The notes beneath the pieces were generated by a model that searched no databases, had not been told where the DNA came from, and was given only the letters and a program-made list of their open reading frames with translations. From Bifidobacterium biavatii DSM 23969 (GTDB taxonomy: Bacteria > Actinomycetota > Actinomycetes > Actinomycetales > Bifidobacteriaceae), in assembly GCF_000741165.1 (NCBI RefSeq), contig NZ_JGYN01000002.1:62001-126000 (forward strand): a DNA stretch of 64,000 bases, read 5' to 3'. This document shows, piece by piece, positions 16,370 through 25,844 of the stretch. Position numbers and translations under genes: made by a program. Position 1 is the first letter of the stretch; each line of letters begins with the position of its first letter.

Positions 16370-19300
16370 CTACTCCTCACTCAGCGTGATGTTGGCGTTG
16401 GCGAGGGTCATGTCGGAAACGGTGATGCGCTGGGTGCGCCCGTCGGCCAGACCGACCTCGATCACGCCGCCGCGACCGTCCGCCGTCGGGGTTTCGCGCA
16501 CGGAACGCACCTGCGGGGTGCCATCGTGCTGTTCGACGACGGTGACGAAGCTGCCTGTGCGCCCGTGCGCGCGGATGTCGAGCGTGCGACGGCGGTCGCG
16601 CTCATCGCCGATCGGATAGTCCGCACCGACCGTCGCCATGAACCGCACCGCACCACCATGCGCCGCAACAAGATCCGCAGTCAGATCAACGCGCACCACG
16701 GCCGGAGCACCCGCGTCCGCCGGAGAGGCGGGGATGCTCGTCGCCATGCGCTTCGAGTCGATCTTGACCGGACCGCCCTCGTAGTCGAGGTCATCGGCCG
16801 GCACGGGCACCGTGTTCTCCACCGTGTACAGCAGGGAACGGATCGGCACCTTCATCCCGTCCGCGCACTCGACCATGCCATTGCCCCAGAACAGGCTCGG
16901 GACCGGCGGCCAATGCTCGTTCTCCTCCGCCACGAACGACTCATCGCTCACCGCCTGCAACGTCAACGACTTCGCATCCTCCGGAACCGCCACGTCCACG
17001 TCGCCCGCACCGAAGATCCACGCGCCGAACTTGCCCGATGCGAGCGGCTGCGCGCCCACGTACCGGTCCGGCGTGAACGCGTCATCAGCCAGCACCAGCG
17101 CCGACGCGCCTGCCGCAACGGTCTCGGAAGCGCCCGCGGCCGCCACGCTCAGCTCGGCCACGGACGCCGGCTTGACGAACGAACCCGCCACGGGACCCGC
17201 GAACACCGCGTAGTGCAGTTTCTGCTGGATCTGGTAGTACTCCGGGTCGCAGCCGACGACGATCTGACGCGAAGCCGGCGCGACCGACCACACGTCCATG
17301 TGCATGATGCCGGGCGCGTTGTGGTTGGAGCGCGTGTTCGTCATCCACTTGCCGCCGTTGAACTGGCTCATGTCCACGTCGAACGACGTCTTGACCGTGC
17401 CGCGCGCATCGAACACATGGCAGTCGGTGATGAACTGTCCGCTGGACAGCGGCGACGGGTCAAGCTTCGGTTCGACGCCGCGATACGTCAGATCAGGCGT
17501 CAGATCAGGCATCAGATCAGGCGTCACGTCGACCGTCATGCCGGCGGCTGCCGTGTCGGCAGCCACACCGTCATCCGACCCGTGTTCGCCGGCGTTCGCC
17601 GACACGACACCCGCGACGACCGAATCGACGATCGTCCCGTCCGACGCAACACCGCCGGTTGAATACGCGAAGTGGTCACGGTCCGCGGGATCGTCGCACG
17701 GATACGCCAACGCTCCCCCGTGCTCGCCGACGATCGAACGCAAACCATTCACGTGCATCAACACGTCATACTGATGTTCCGCAGAACCGGACAGGTAGTC
17801 GACGAGCACGATGTAGTCGTCGGTCACGAGCGTGGCGCGACGCTGCGTGATCGGCTCGGTGTAGCCGCTGCGCGACGCGTACTTCGGCGCGTCTCCCGAC
17901 TCGGGCAGCGCAACAAACCGTCCCTCGATCCACGCCTGTTCGGCGAAATCCGCACCGGAAGTCACGACCCAGCCGCCGTACGGCGGGTTGCACCAGCGCG
18001 TGACGATCTCCTGCACCACCACCTGCAAATCGGGATCGGAGCGGAACTGCAACGTCTTCGCACCCGTCGGATCCTGTTGCTTCAGGTCCACGAGCGCCAT
18101 GTTGTGCGTGACCGAGTTCTGCACGTAGAACTTGTACATGAACGTGTGGTACGAGTACCAGACGTTCTCCGGATTGTAGAAGTTCTTGCCGAACCGGCGG
18201 ATCGAGTTCAAAGCCAGACGATCATAATGCCCGTGCGCACCGCCGAGCACGCCGGTCTTGACCGTCACCTGATACTGCTCGCCCAGATCACGGCCCGGCT
18301 TCTGCGAACGCAGCATCGTGATGCCGCCCACGGGCGAGGTCACGGAGCGGCCGAACGCCGACAGCGCAGCCGCGTCGACCGCCGGCAGCTCGTCCACGCC
18401 GTACCACAGGTCGCGCTTCTCCGGCGGCACGGTGGCGAGCAGCGGCAGCAGCGACGGCTCACGGTAAATGCGGTATGCGAGATCGTAGCGCGGGTCCATG
18501 AGCTGGTAGGCGGGGGCACGGTCCTCGCTCGAATCGTTCATGCCGAAGATCACGCCGTCGTGGCTGAAGAACGGGGTTAAAGAATCCACGAGCTGCTTGA
18601 CGGAACGCGTGTTGTGTTCGAACTTGCCCCAGATTTCGGTGGTGAGTCCGTCGATGCGGTCGGCGGCGGGCAGCATCGGGTCGTCGTACGCGCTGAATCG
18701 GCCGTAGCTGGCGGGCACTTGGATGTCGCGCAGGTTGAAACCCCACTTGTCGACCGTGGTGATGAGCTGCAGGAACGTGCCCATGGCGAGATAGTTGTAG
18801 CCGATCGCGGACTCGTACCACCAGCCGTCGTCGAGCACGCCGCGCGACAGGTGGTCGAGGATGCCGCCGTCGCAGTGCATGAAGTAGTCCATCTCCTCGA
18901 TGTCCTGCATTTCGGCCGCGCATTCGATGCAGCCCTGCAGTTCGCACAGCTGCCAGTTGGACAGCTTGCCCTTCATCATCTCGCAGCGGATGATCTCCAT
19001 AAACGTGCGGAAACACTCGTGCACGCGCGCCACCTCGGCGTCCGTCAGCAGGTCGAGTCCGCGCATGTGGTCGACGGTGAACGCGATGAACTTGAAGAAC
19101 TCGCCTTCGTGCACGAGCTCCTGGCTGCCGCCCTTGATGGTGCGGAAGTAGCCGTCAGGCGCGATCATTTCGCGCAGGAATCGCGCGGATTTTTCGGCAA
19201 ACCGGCGCTCGCCGCTCAGGAGCGTGATGAGCACGCAGTTGTACGCTTCGTCCGAATTGCGCGTCTGGAAGAGGTGGTCGGCGGCCGGGTCGACGGCGGG

Positions 19301-20404
19301 CACCTGCCAGCGTTCGGCCTGCTCGTAGCGCTGCCGATAGGCGGCCTTGGCCCAGTCCTGCGTCGCGATCTTGTGCTTGATGCCGTCGATGTCCGCTTTG
19401 GTGAGCGTGGTGCGGTAGTCGTCGGAGTGGTTGACGGTGACGAACCGCATGGTCTGCGACGCGCCGCTTGCGGACGTGACGACGAGCAGCTGGTCCTCGT
19501 GCCCGTACGGCGCGAGACGTTCGGACGAGTGCACGGTCAGACGCACGACGCGGCGTTCGCGCGGCTGGAGCGTGACGACGAGCGGGCCGGACGCCGACTG
19601 TTGCGACGACGATTGTCCGGCCGACGACTTCGATGCGACGACCGACGCCGTCGTGGCCGCGGCCGTTGCCGAAGCCGGTTCGTCGGCCGCAGCAGCCGAC
19701 GCGTCCGATTCGACGGTATATTGCGACCCGCCGCTGACGGACGGCAGCACGGACCGGTCGTTTTCGCCGATCGTCGTCGCATCGGTCACGTCGGCGAGTT
19801 CGGTCGCGAGGACTTCCTTGCCGTGACGCCTAACGCTTGCGGTGACGGTCTGTGGCGCGTCGAGCATGTTCACCAGCGTCACGTCATACGAGGCCGTCGA
19901 CGCGGGATCGGCCGCGACGAGCGCGCGACCGCGCACCGCGCAGCCGAGCAGCAGCTCGCGCGCGGCGATGAAGCGCACGACGGTCGGCTCGACCTCGTTC
20001 TCGGCGTCACCGTCATCGGCCGCGACGGTCACGGCGACCACGCCCTTGGGCAGCACGCCCATGCCCTCGTCGAACGAGAACTGCGCGAACGGCACGAACG
20101 TGGGCGCGCCCGGCACCAGCACCGCCGCGGCCGTCACCTCCGGCAACGCCTCCTCGCGCGGATTGCGGCACAGCGAACAGGTGAGCGTCACCGTCACCCG
20201 CGTCGGAACCGTCACGTCCGCGGCCAGCTCGAGACCGTACCAGTCAAGCACGTCGGCCGCGTGATCGTTCGACTCCCAGAACCCGTGCACATCCCACAGT
20301 TTCTTGTCATTCGGATTCGGATGCGTGAACCGCACCCCGCCGGGCACGCCTGCGCGCTCCCACCGCGTCACGTCGACCACGGTCTGTTCCGGAAGATATC
20401 GCAT
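16370..20404 (-). CDS. Very large heparinase II/III-like polysaccharide lyase candidate
   Basis: A 1344-residue protein without a signal peptide. Regions: N-terminal beta-sandwich (about 1-230), an Ala/Ser-rich linker (232-275), a second beta region, an alpha/alpha-toroid (about 340-690) and a heparinase-type beta-sheet domain (about 690-1150). Toroid motifs include NWQ (483-485) and DDGWWYESAIGYNY (525-538), the place where lyases keep their catalytic Tyr. The beta domain has GGAHGHYDRLALN with His724 and His726, the heparinase II/III signature. A short PDLMPDLTPDL repeat from near-identical 12-bp units (about 17485-17526) lies later. Most PL families with this fold are 600-900 residues, so this is unusually long. 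Start is set by AAGGAG. A uronate-containing substrate is likely; which one is unknown. Confidence 0.78.
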   Translation of the reverse strand: MRYLPEQTVVDVTRWERAGVPGGVRFTHPNPNDKKLWDVHGFWESNDHAADVLDWYGLELAADVTVPTRVTVTLTCSLCRNPREEALPEVTAAAVLVPGAPTFVPFAQFSFDEGMGVLPKGVVAVTVAADDGDAENEVEPTVVRFIAARELLLGCAVRGRALVAADPASTASYDVTLVNMLDAPQTVTASVRRHGKEVLATELADVTDATTIGENDRSVLPSVSGGSQYTVESDASAAAADEPASATAAATTASVVASKSSAGQSSSQQSASGPLVVTLQPRERRVVRLTVHSSERLAPYGHEDQLLVVTSASGASQTMRFVTVNHSDDYRTTLTKADIDGIKHKIATQDWAKAAYRQRYEQAERWQVPAVDPAADHLFQTRNSDEAYNCVLITLLSGERRFAEKSARFLREMIAPDGYFRTIKGGSQELVHEGEFFKFIAFTVDHMRGLDLLTDAEVARVHECFRTFMEIIRCEMMKGKLSNWQLCELQGCIECAAEMQDIEEMDYFMHCDGGILDHLSRGVLDDGWWYESAIGYNYLAMGTFLQLITTVDKWGFNLRDIQVPASYGRFSAYDDPMLPAADRIDGLTTEIWGKFEHNTRSVKQLVDSLTPFFSHDGVIFGMNDSSEDRAPAYQLMDPRYDLAYRIYREPSLLPLLATVPPEKRDLWYGVDELPAVDAAALSAFGRSVTSPVGGITMLRSQKPGRDLGEQYQVTVKTGVLGGAHGHYDRLALNSIRRFGKNFYNPENVWYSYHTFMYKFYVQNSVTHNMALVDLKQQDPTGAKTLQFRSDPDLQVVVQEIVTRWCNPPYGGWVVTSGADFAEQAWIEGRFVALPESGDAPKYASRSGYTEPITQRRATLVTDDYIVLVDYLSGSAEHQYDVLMHVNGLRSIVGEHGGALAYPCDDPADRDHFAYSTGGVASDGTIVDSVVAGVVSANAGEHGSDDGVAADTAAAGMTVDVTPDLMPDLTPDLTYRGVEPKLDPSPLSSGQFITDCHVFDARGTVKTSFDVDMSQFNGGKWMTNTRSNHNAPGIMHMDVWSVAPASRQIVVGCDPEYYQIQQKLHYAVFAGPVAGSFVKPASVAELSVAAAGASETVAAGASALVLADDAFTPDRYVGAQPLASGKFGAWIFGAGDVDVAVPEDAKSLTLQAVSDESFVAEENEHWPPVPSLFWGNGMVECADGMKVPIRSLLYTVENTVPVPADDLDYEGGPVKIDSKRMATSIPASPADAGAPAVVRVDLTADLVAAHGGAVRFMATVGADYPIGDERDRRRTLDIRAHGRTGSFVTVVEQHDGTPQVRSVRETPTADGRGGVIEVGLADGRTQRITVSDMTLANANITLSEE

Positions 20405-20528
20405 GAGACTACTCCTTGGATTGCGGACGGCCATCGCGGCCGACCATGAATAACCATGATTTAAGGGAATGGTGAAGGTTCGAAGAGCCGAGCGTTGCCC
20501 GATCACGCGCCGGCTGCGTGACGGCCGC

Positions 20529-20664
20529 GTGACATTCACGCCACCACGGCACCGTTACCAGCATGAATGTCACGCGCATCACGCCATGAGCGTGACATTC
20601 ACGCTGGTAACCGATCCACACCCTCACCGATGTCACGCCAACAGCGCCCGTTCCGTGACATCGG
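20529..20664. repeat. GTGACATTCACG-type inverted repeats between LacI and lyase genes
   Basis: GTGACATTCACG occurs at 20529-20540. A hairpin with 22-bp arms (20554-20575 and 20590-20611, one mismatch) contains two further versions. A second hairpin has perfect 11-bp arms (CCGATGTCACG at 20627-20637 with 20654-20664). The cluster fills most of the 312-bp gap. It could terminate the LacI transcript, regulate the lyase gene, or both. The GGTAAC ends of the long arms resemble GTAAC-type half sites. Confidence 0.7.
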
Positions 20665-20716
20665 CGAGAGCAACCGCCCGCAGCCCACGCCAACGCCACG
20701 AACATCACGACGAACA

Positions 20717-21850
20717 TCACGCCCGCGGCGGCATGACCGACTCGCGCACCACCAGCTGGGTCGGCAGGATGATGTCCCGCTCCCCCGCCAACGGCAGCTT
20801 CACCGCCATCTCGCCCATTTCGGCGAACGGCGCGCGCACCGTGGTCAATGGCACGATCAAACCCTCCGCATACGGCATGTCGTCGAACCCGGCGACCGAA
20901 TAGTCGTACGGCACGCGCTTGCCCATCTTCTTGAGCGTGAGGATCACGTCGAGCGCGACCTCATCGGTCACGCCCACGATCGCCGTGCAATCCAACCCCG
21001 CACGACAAGCCGTACGGAAATTGCCCGCCGACTCCACACGGTTGCGACTGTACGCCACGTCACGCGACGGATCGTGTGGAATACCCGCATCCGCGAGTGC
21101 GCCCAAGAACCCTTGATAGCGCGCGGTGAACACCGGCTCGCCCTCACGCACGCCCACGAACAGGAACCTGCGATGACCGAGCGAGATCATGTAGTTGGTC
21201 AGCTCGCGCATGCCGGCCTCGTTGTCATAGTCGACCACGGCGACGGACTCGGGCAAGTCAAGCCGCGGCCGCGCAAGCGCGACGAGCGACGTGTCCGGCT
21301 GTTGGTCGAACTGGTCGATGATGCCGGAGAACGTGTCGTCCGACATGGATCCTTCCATCACGACGACGATGCGCGAGCGCTGCGCGAGCAGCTGGCTGGC
21401 CATCTCGTCGCCGCTCATGCCCTTGAACCGGGTGGAGAACAGGCGGAAGTTCAGATGCTGGCGGTACGCTTCCTCGTCCACGGCGGCCATCATGTCGGCG
21501 TAGGTGCCGCCGGAGATGCCGGAGGCGACGAGTGTGACCGCGTTGGGCGGCGTGGTCAGCGCCTTGGCATGAACGTTCGGTACATAGCCGAGTTCTTTGG
21601 CCACAGCCTGCACGCGTTCGCGGGTCGCTTCGGAGATGCCCGGCTGCCCGTTGAGCGCGCGCGACACGGACGCGACGGACACGCCCGCCGCCTTCGCGAT
21701 GTCGCGGATGTTGAGATTGCCGGTTTTCGCCGGACCGGACTTGGATTTGCCGTTGTCGATGGTCTGATGTTGGCTGCTTCCGCCTTGGATCTGATCGGCC
21801 ACGATTCGTCTCCCATTGCCTCGCGTGGTGTGCGTAACTGGTTTCGACAT
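20717..21850 (-). CDS. LacI-family regulator, probable controller of the GTAAC-type operators
   Basis: A 377-residue LacI-family repressor with an unusual 46-residue basic/polar N-terminal extension before the helix-turn-helix (LNIRDIAKAAGVSVASVSRA, about 47-66). The periplasmic-binding-like ligand domain follows from about 105. I start it at ATG 21850 behind GAGG; a TTG seven codons upstream is possible but poorer. A GTAAC-type operator (21834-21845) overlaps codons 2-6, which suggests autoregulation by roadblock. It lies in the middle of the island with the hydrolase, DUF624 and transporter genes on the same strand, and GTAAC-type sites precede those genes. The effector is probably an imported oligosaccharide or its breakdown product. 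Confidence 0.9.
   Translation of the reverse strand: MSKPVTHTTRGNGRRIVADQIQGGSSQHQTIDNGKSKSGPAKTGNLNIRDIAKAAGVSVASVSRALNGQPGISEATRERVQAVAKELGYVPNVHAKALTTPPNAVTLVASGISGGTYADMMAAVDEEAYRQHLNFRLFSTRFKGMSGDEMASQLLAQRSRIVVVMEGSMSDDTFSGIIDQFDQQPDTSLVALARPRLDLPESVAVVDYDNEAGMRELTNYMISLGHRRFLFVGVREGEPVFTARYQGFLGALADAGIPHDPSRDVAYSRNRVESAGNFRTACRAGLDCTAIVGVTDEVALDVILTLKKMGKRVPYDYSVAGFDDMPYAEGLIVPLTTVRAPFAEMGEMAVKLPLAGERDIILPTQLVVRESVMPPRA
21834..21845. promoter_or_regulatory. GTAAC-type operator inside the start of the LacI gene
   Basis: GTAACTGGTTTC, one mismatch from a perfect palindrome, within the first codons of the 20717-21850 gene. Confidence 0.55.
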
Positions 21851-21968
21851 GGTAATCGCCTCGTTGGTCAATCAGGTGAACGGTTTGGGGATGGGGAACG
21901 CGCGCAAGGCGCGTCTGCGGGCCGCGTCCGATCGGGACTTCGGGCGACGGCTCCCCCGCCGGGCCGTC

Positions 21969-22751
21969 CTATGCCGCGATCGCAGTCAGATGCGCGGGAC
22001 TCGGCACGTACAGCTTGCGCGAGAGCGCCCAGCCGACGACCTCGTCGCGGAAACGGCGCGGATCCTCGAGGAAGAGGAAATGGCGGTGGCCGCCGCTCCA
22101 CACGGTCACGTCGAACGTGCCGCAGGACTGTTCGAACCGCGCGCGTTCGACGCCCGGGTAGATGCCGAACGTCGGCTTGGTGCGCCGACGCGCGACCGGG
22201 ACTGTCTTGTCGCAGATGCCGAACGCGCCGGGCGCGAGGTATTCGGACACGTAGTAGTCGACGAGCGCCTGCGGGTTGGTACGTCTGATGTCGTCGAGCA
22301 CGCCGTTCCACACATCGTCGGGAATGCTCGGCGAGTGGGCGCCTTCGATGAAGTCGAGCACGGCCTTGGTCGGATCGTTGCCCATGCGCTCGAGGAAGCG
22401 CTCGTGGAATGCGCAGGTCGCCTCCTCGCCCATTGCGCCGTACGCGGGGTCGATGACGACTTCGCCGGCGACGAGTTCGGGATGGTTCGCGTGCACGGCG
22501 AGCGAGAGCTGTCCGCCCATCGAATGCGCGATGAGCAGCGCCTGCTTGCCAGCCGGAACCGTGTTGCGAATATAGTCGGCGAGGTCTTCGGCGGCGGACG
22601 GGATCGTCCACGGGCCGTCGTCGCGGCGTTCGCCGTGGCCGGGCAGCGTGTAGGCGTGCACGTTCCAGTCGTCGGGCCAGTCGACGCTGTCCCAGACGCG
22701 CGGAGAGCCTGCCCAGCCGTGCACGAGCACCGCGTATGTGGTGTCAGTCAT
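21969..22751 (-). CDS. Alpha/beta-hydrolase, possible esterase
   Basis: A 260-residue alpha/beta-hydrolase. The oxyanion region is LVHGWAG (9-15). The nucleophile elbow is AHSMGG with the serine near residue 97, and the catalytic histidine is likely in SGGHRHFLF close to the C-terminus. No signal peptide, so it acts in the cytoplasm. Lying between the LacI and DUF624 genes of a glycan island, it may remove acyl groups from imported oligosaccharides, but the family is too broad to say. The ribosome site is AGAGAGGA. Confidence 0.85.
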   Translation of the reverse strand: MTDTTYAVLVHGWAGSPRVWDSVDWPDDWNVHAYTLPGHGERRDDGPWTIPSAAEDLADYIRNTVPAGKQALLIAHSMGGQLSLAVHANHPELVAGEVVIDPAYGAMGEEATCAFHERFLERMGNDPTKAVLDFIEGAHSPSIPDDVWNGVLDDIRRTNPQALVDYYVSEYLAPGAFGICDKTVPVARRRTKPTFGIYPGVERARFEQSCGTFDVTVWSGGHRHFLFLEDPRRFRDEVVGWALSRKLYVPSPAHLTAIAA

Positions 22752-22910
22752 GGTCCTCTCTTCTTTCGGTTGCGTGAATGATTGCGTACGTATCGTGCGA
22801 AATATGGTTGAAGCGCGGTTTGCGATGATCGCCGTCGCATGGTGCGTGCGATCGTCGCGGCCGTGGCGATGCTGTCGCTGCGATCATTGCGGCCGTCTCG
22901 CGTTCGCCGG

Positions 22911-23639
22911 TCAGATCGTCGGCGTCGCGACCGCGGTCATCGACGCGCGTCCGTCGCCGGGCTGATTTGCCGCATCGGACTGTCCGGACGCGCCGGCCGG
23001 ACGCTGTTCGTCGGCGATCGGCAGCTCATCCTTGCCGAGCAGTCGCAGCTGCTTGTTCCAGCGCGCGGTGATGAGCGCGGAGACGACGAACAGCGGCACG
23101 CTCGCGCACATGACCGGGATCAGGCCGGGCAGCAGCGCGCACAGCACGACGGTGATCGCCTCCACGGCAAGGATCTTGATCGACGTGAGCGTCCACATGG
23201 CCGGCAGCAGCAGCGAGTTCTTGACCAGCGCCGGGATCGTCAGCTCGAAGTTCGCCTCGTTCGCGGCCAGATACGGCAGCGCGAGCGCGACGACGTAGAC
23301 GAGCACGACCAGCGGCACAAGCCACGGGCCGTTCTGGTACTTGAGCACCCACAGGCTGAGCGTGAGGCTGGCGCAGACGGCGACGAACAGGAACGAGACG
23401 AACCAAAAGCGACGGAACGCGGCCTTGTACAGCTGCCATGCACGGGCGGACCAGCGGAATGCGTCGCCTTCGCGCTCGTAGGAGCGGAAGACGCCGACAA
23501 TGGCGACGGTGGCCGGCACGAGGCCGAACACGCCAAGGCCCATGATTGTGAACGCGATCCACATGAGGTTCATCAGGGCGAGACGCGAGATCAGCAGCGT
23601 GATCTCGTAGACCTTCTGGGCGACTGCCTGCTTGTTCAT
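22911..23639 (-). CDS. DUF624 (YesL-like) membrane protein
   Basis: A 242-residue membrane protein with about five helices and the DUF624 feature FRWSARAWQLYKAAFRRFW-type cytoplasmic stretch (about residues 60-80). DUF624 genes typically sit with LplA-, LplB- and LplC-type transporter genes in pectin, rhamnogalacturonan and other plant-glycan islands; their function is unknown. That context holds here: the binding-protein gene is just upstream. The start at MNKQAV has CAAGGAG upstream; the longer frame to 23879 includes a repeat element and is rejected. The C-terminal 45 residues are polar and probably disordered. Confidence 0.88.
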   Translation of the reverse strand: MNKQAVAQKVYEITLLISRLALMNLMWIAFTIMGLGVFGLVPATVAIVGVFRSYEREGDAFRWSARAWQLYKAAFRRFWFVSFLFVAVCASLTLSLWVLKYQNGPWLVPLVVLVYVVALALPYLAANEANFELTIPALVKNSLLLPAMWTLTSIKILAVEAITVVLCALLPGLIPVMCASVPLFVVSALITARWNKQLRLLGKDELPIADEQRPAGASGQSDAANQPGDGRASMTAVATPTI

Positions 23640-23818
23640 GATGATGCTCCTTGGTGTGCTGCCTGCCGTCGGCGGTGCTTGTGATGTCCGTGCGTGTTGT
23701 CCGTATTGTCCGTGCGATACGGGGAAGGCTCCCCTTCCCCGTGAAGCGGGAACGGGGAGCCGTTCTGTGATGCGGGCGAAGTGCCGTGTTGCATTTCCGT
23801 GTGGTCCTTCCAATCCAC

Positions 23819-23866
23819 CTCGGCTCCCCTTGTCAGGGGAGCTGTCACGCAGTGACTGAGGGGTAG
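23819..23866. repeat. Dispersed palindromic repeat, copy 1 (GGCTCCCC...GACTGAGGGG family)
   Basis: Starts CTCGGCTCCCC and contains the small hairpin CTGTCACGCAGTGAC. It is homologous, in reverse, to 36312-36362. A related GGCTCCCC/GGGGAGCC pair lies at 23727-23761. It occupies the gap between the second binding protein and the DUF624 gene, where it could lower downstream expression. Confidence 0.65.
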
Positions 23867-23924
23867 TCAGAACCTCCACATTGCATCCCGTAAAGCGCTC
23901 GCCCAGTTGTTTAATCAGTCAAGA

Positions 23925-25610
23925 TCACTCGGCGTCGAAGTATTCCTGCGCGAACTTGGTTTCGAACTTGACAAGCTTGTCGTAGCCGAGGGCCTTGGCC
24001 TTCTTGACCATGTCCTTCTCGAGGCTGTTGAACTCGGCGTTGTCCTTGGTGTAGATCATCTTCCAGGAGTACTGCTTGATGACGTCGCCGACCTGGCTGA
24101 CGACCACCTGGTCCTCCTTGCTCCACTCCATCTGGGAAACGTCCTTGGCCGGGAAGGCGGTGACCGTCTTGTCCTTGACCATGGCGGCCTTCATGTTCAG
24201 GGCGCCGTCGTGGTCGGCGGACCATTCCTTGTCAAGCTCGCTGGCGTTGTCGGTCAGGTAGGTGTCCCACTGGTTGTAGACGGACACGGAGTTGTACTTC
24301 GGGTTGACGGCGTTGACGTTCACGGTCGGGCCGTTGACGCGGGCCTTGAAGGTCTCGTTGACGTGGCCGCCGCCGAGCTTCTCCGGCACGTTGGCGGACC
24401 AGTCGCCCTTGCCGAGGTCGGTGAGCTCCGGCTTGCCGTCGGCGTTCATCTTCCACAGCACGCCCTCCGGGCCGTTCTCGAAGGTGAAGGAGCCCTCGTC
24501 GCCGTACATGTAGTTGAGGAACTTGAGCGCGCCGGCCTGGTTCTTGGCGTTCTTGGCCACGCCCCAGAACCAGCCCTCGGTGCCGCCGATGGTGGACACG
24601 TTCTCGACGACGTTCATGGAGTCGTTGGAAATGCGCTCATAGCCCTTCTTCTGGGCGGTGAGGTCCTTGTTGACCGGGTTGAAGTTCAGGTTGCCCATGT
24701 AGCCGTAGATCCACATGGCGGACTGGCCCTTCTCAGCTTTCTTCAGGTAGTCGTCCCAGGTCTGCGTGGCGGAATCCGGGTCGAGCATGCCGTCCTGGTA
24801 GATGGAGTTGGCCCACTTGAGGCCCTGCAGGTAGAGGCTGTCGTCCTCGAGCAGGTCCTGGACCTTCTTGTTGATCGGGTCCATGTTGATGAACGTGTAG
24901 CCGTTGATGCCGTCGTTGTTGGTCCAGCCGTTCGCGTAGGCGATGGAGCGGATCTGCTCGGCGGAGGTGCCGTCCCAACCGCCGAAGAGGCTCAGCGCGT
25001 AGAAGTTGTCGCCCTTCTCGGTCTTGGGGTGGGCCTTGACCATGGCCTCGGCCACGTCCTTGTAGGACCAGTAGTCCTTGATCTCCGGGGAGCCGAGTTC
25101 CTTGTAGTAGTCGTAGCGCATGGCCGGCACGTTGACCGGGTCGCCCTTGGACAGCTCGGCCTTCTCGGCCACGCCGGACGGGATGGCGTACACCTTGCCG
25201 GAGTCGAGCTTCTCCATGCGCTTCACGCCGTCCTTGAAGCGGAACACGTTGGGCAGCTTATCCTTGACGGTGTTCAGGTCGAGCACTTGGCCGGCGTCGA
25301 TGGCCTGCTTCAAGGCGTCTCGGCTGCCGAACAGGACGAGGTCGCCGAGGTTGCCGGTGGTCAGCTTGGTCTGGAAACGGTCGGTGCCGCCAACGGAGGA
25401 CGGGGTGACCTTGACGGTGAGTCCGGTCGCGTCCTTGATGCCCTTGCCGACGTAGCCGTCGAGGGTGCCTTCGTAGGTGGCGCCCTGCGAGAAGATCGAG
25501 ATCTCGTTCGGGTTGCCGGCCGCGGTGGATCCGCCGCAGGCCGCCAGCGGGACGACCATGGCCGCGGCCGCAGCAGCGGCGCTCATGCGGGCGATGTACT
25601 TCTTGTTCAT
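23925..25610 (-). CDS. Extracellular solute-binding lipoprotein, LplA/AlgQ-like (second copy)
   Basis: A 561-residue lipoprotein. The signal peptide has an Ala-rich core and a lipobox VPLAACGG with Cys25. It is closely similar over its whole length to the protein at 10943-12643, including the EISIF start of the mature domain and the YGYMGNLNFNPVNKDLTAQK region. It follows the two permease genes on the same strand, so together they make one importer lacking only the ATPase. A 10-bp stem-loop (25802-25833) and its own GTAAC operator (25740-25751) lie between it and the permeases. This allows separate, higher expression, as is usual for binding proteins. The ribosome site is AAGAAGGAG. Confidence 0.92.
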   Translation of the reverse strand: MNKKYIARMSAAAAAAAMVVPLAACGGSTAAGNPNEISIFSQGATYEGTLDGYVGKGIKDATGLTVKVTPSSVGGTDRFQTKLTTGNLGDLVLFGSRDALKQAIDAGQVLDLNTVKDKLPNVFRFKDGVKRMEKLDSGKVYAIPSGVAEKAELSKGDPVNVPAMRYDYYKELGSPEIKDYWSYKDVAEAMVKAHPKTEKGDNFYALSLFGGWDGTSAEQIRSIAYANGWTNNDGINGYTFINMDPINKKVQDLLEDDSLYLQGLKWANSIYQDGMLDPDSATQTWDDYLKKAEKGQSAMWIYGYMGNLNFNPVNKDLTAQKKGYERISNDSMNVVENVSTIGGTEGWFWGVAKNAKNQAGALKFLNYMYGDEGSFTFENGPEGVLWKMNADGKPELTDLGKGDWSANVPEKLGGGHVNETFKARVNGPTVNVNAVNPKYNSVSVYNQWDTYLTDNASELDKEWSADHDGALNMKAAMVKDKTVTAFPAKDVSQMEWSKEDQVVVSQVGDVIKQYSWKMIYTKDNAEFNSLEKDMVKKAKALGYDKLVKFETKFAQEYFDAE

Positions 25611-25739
25611 GGGTTTCTCCTTCTTTGGGGGTGTCAGGCGCGGGACCTGCCGTGGTCTCGCGACGTGTGATGTTGTTCGGGGTTGCGGTAGCCGGCCGTG
25701 TCCCCCCGGGGAACCAGTTGCTCGGCAATGAGCGATTGA

Positions 25740-25751
25740 GTAACTAGTTAC
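25740..25751. promoter_or_regulatory. GTAAC-type operator before second binding-protein gene
   Basis: GTAACTAGTTAC, perfect palindrome, 130 bp upstream of the start at 25610 and identical to the site at 10425-10436. Confidence 0.8.
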
Positions 25752-25801
25752 GATTTTGGGTGCGCAGGATTGCTACGGATTGTTTGGTTATGGGGGTATC
25801 A

Positions 25802-25833
25802 ACTTCGCCGGCCGGGCGTAAAGCCGGCGAAGT
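25802..25833 (-). terminator. Stem-loop after the permease genes
   Basis: Perfect 11-bp arms ACTTCGCCGGC and GCCGGCGAAGT with a 10-nt loop, 12 bp after the stop at 25845. It lacks a long T-run, so partial termination or RNA stabilisation is as likely as full termination. Confidence 0.6.
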
Positions 25834-25844
25834 CAAGACTCATA

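Noticed and set aside
23640-23879. An N-terminal extension of the DUF624 protein by 80 residues
   Set aside because: It would be encoded largely by a repeat element and has no ribosome site; the start at 23639 has CAAGGAG.
25802-25833. A riboswitch between permease and binding-protein genes
   Set aside because: Only a simple perfect stem-loop is present, without the multi-helix layout of a known riboswitch.
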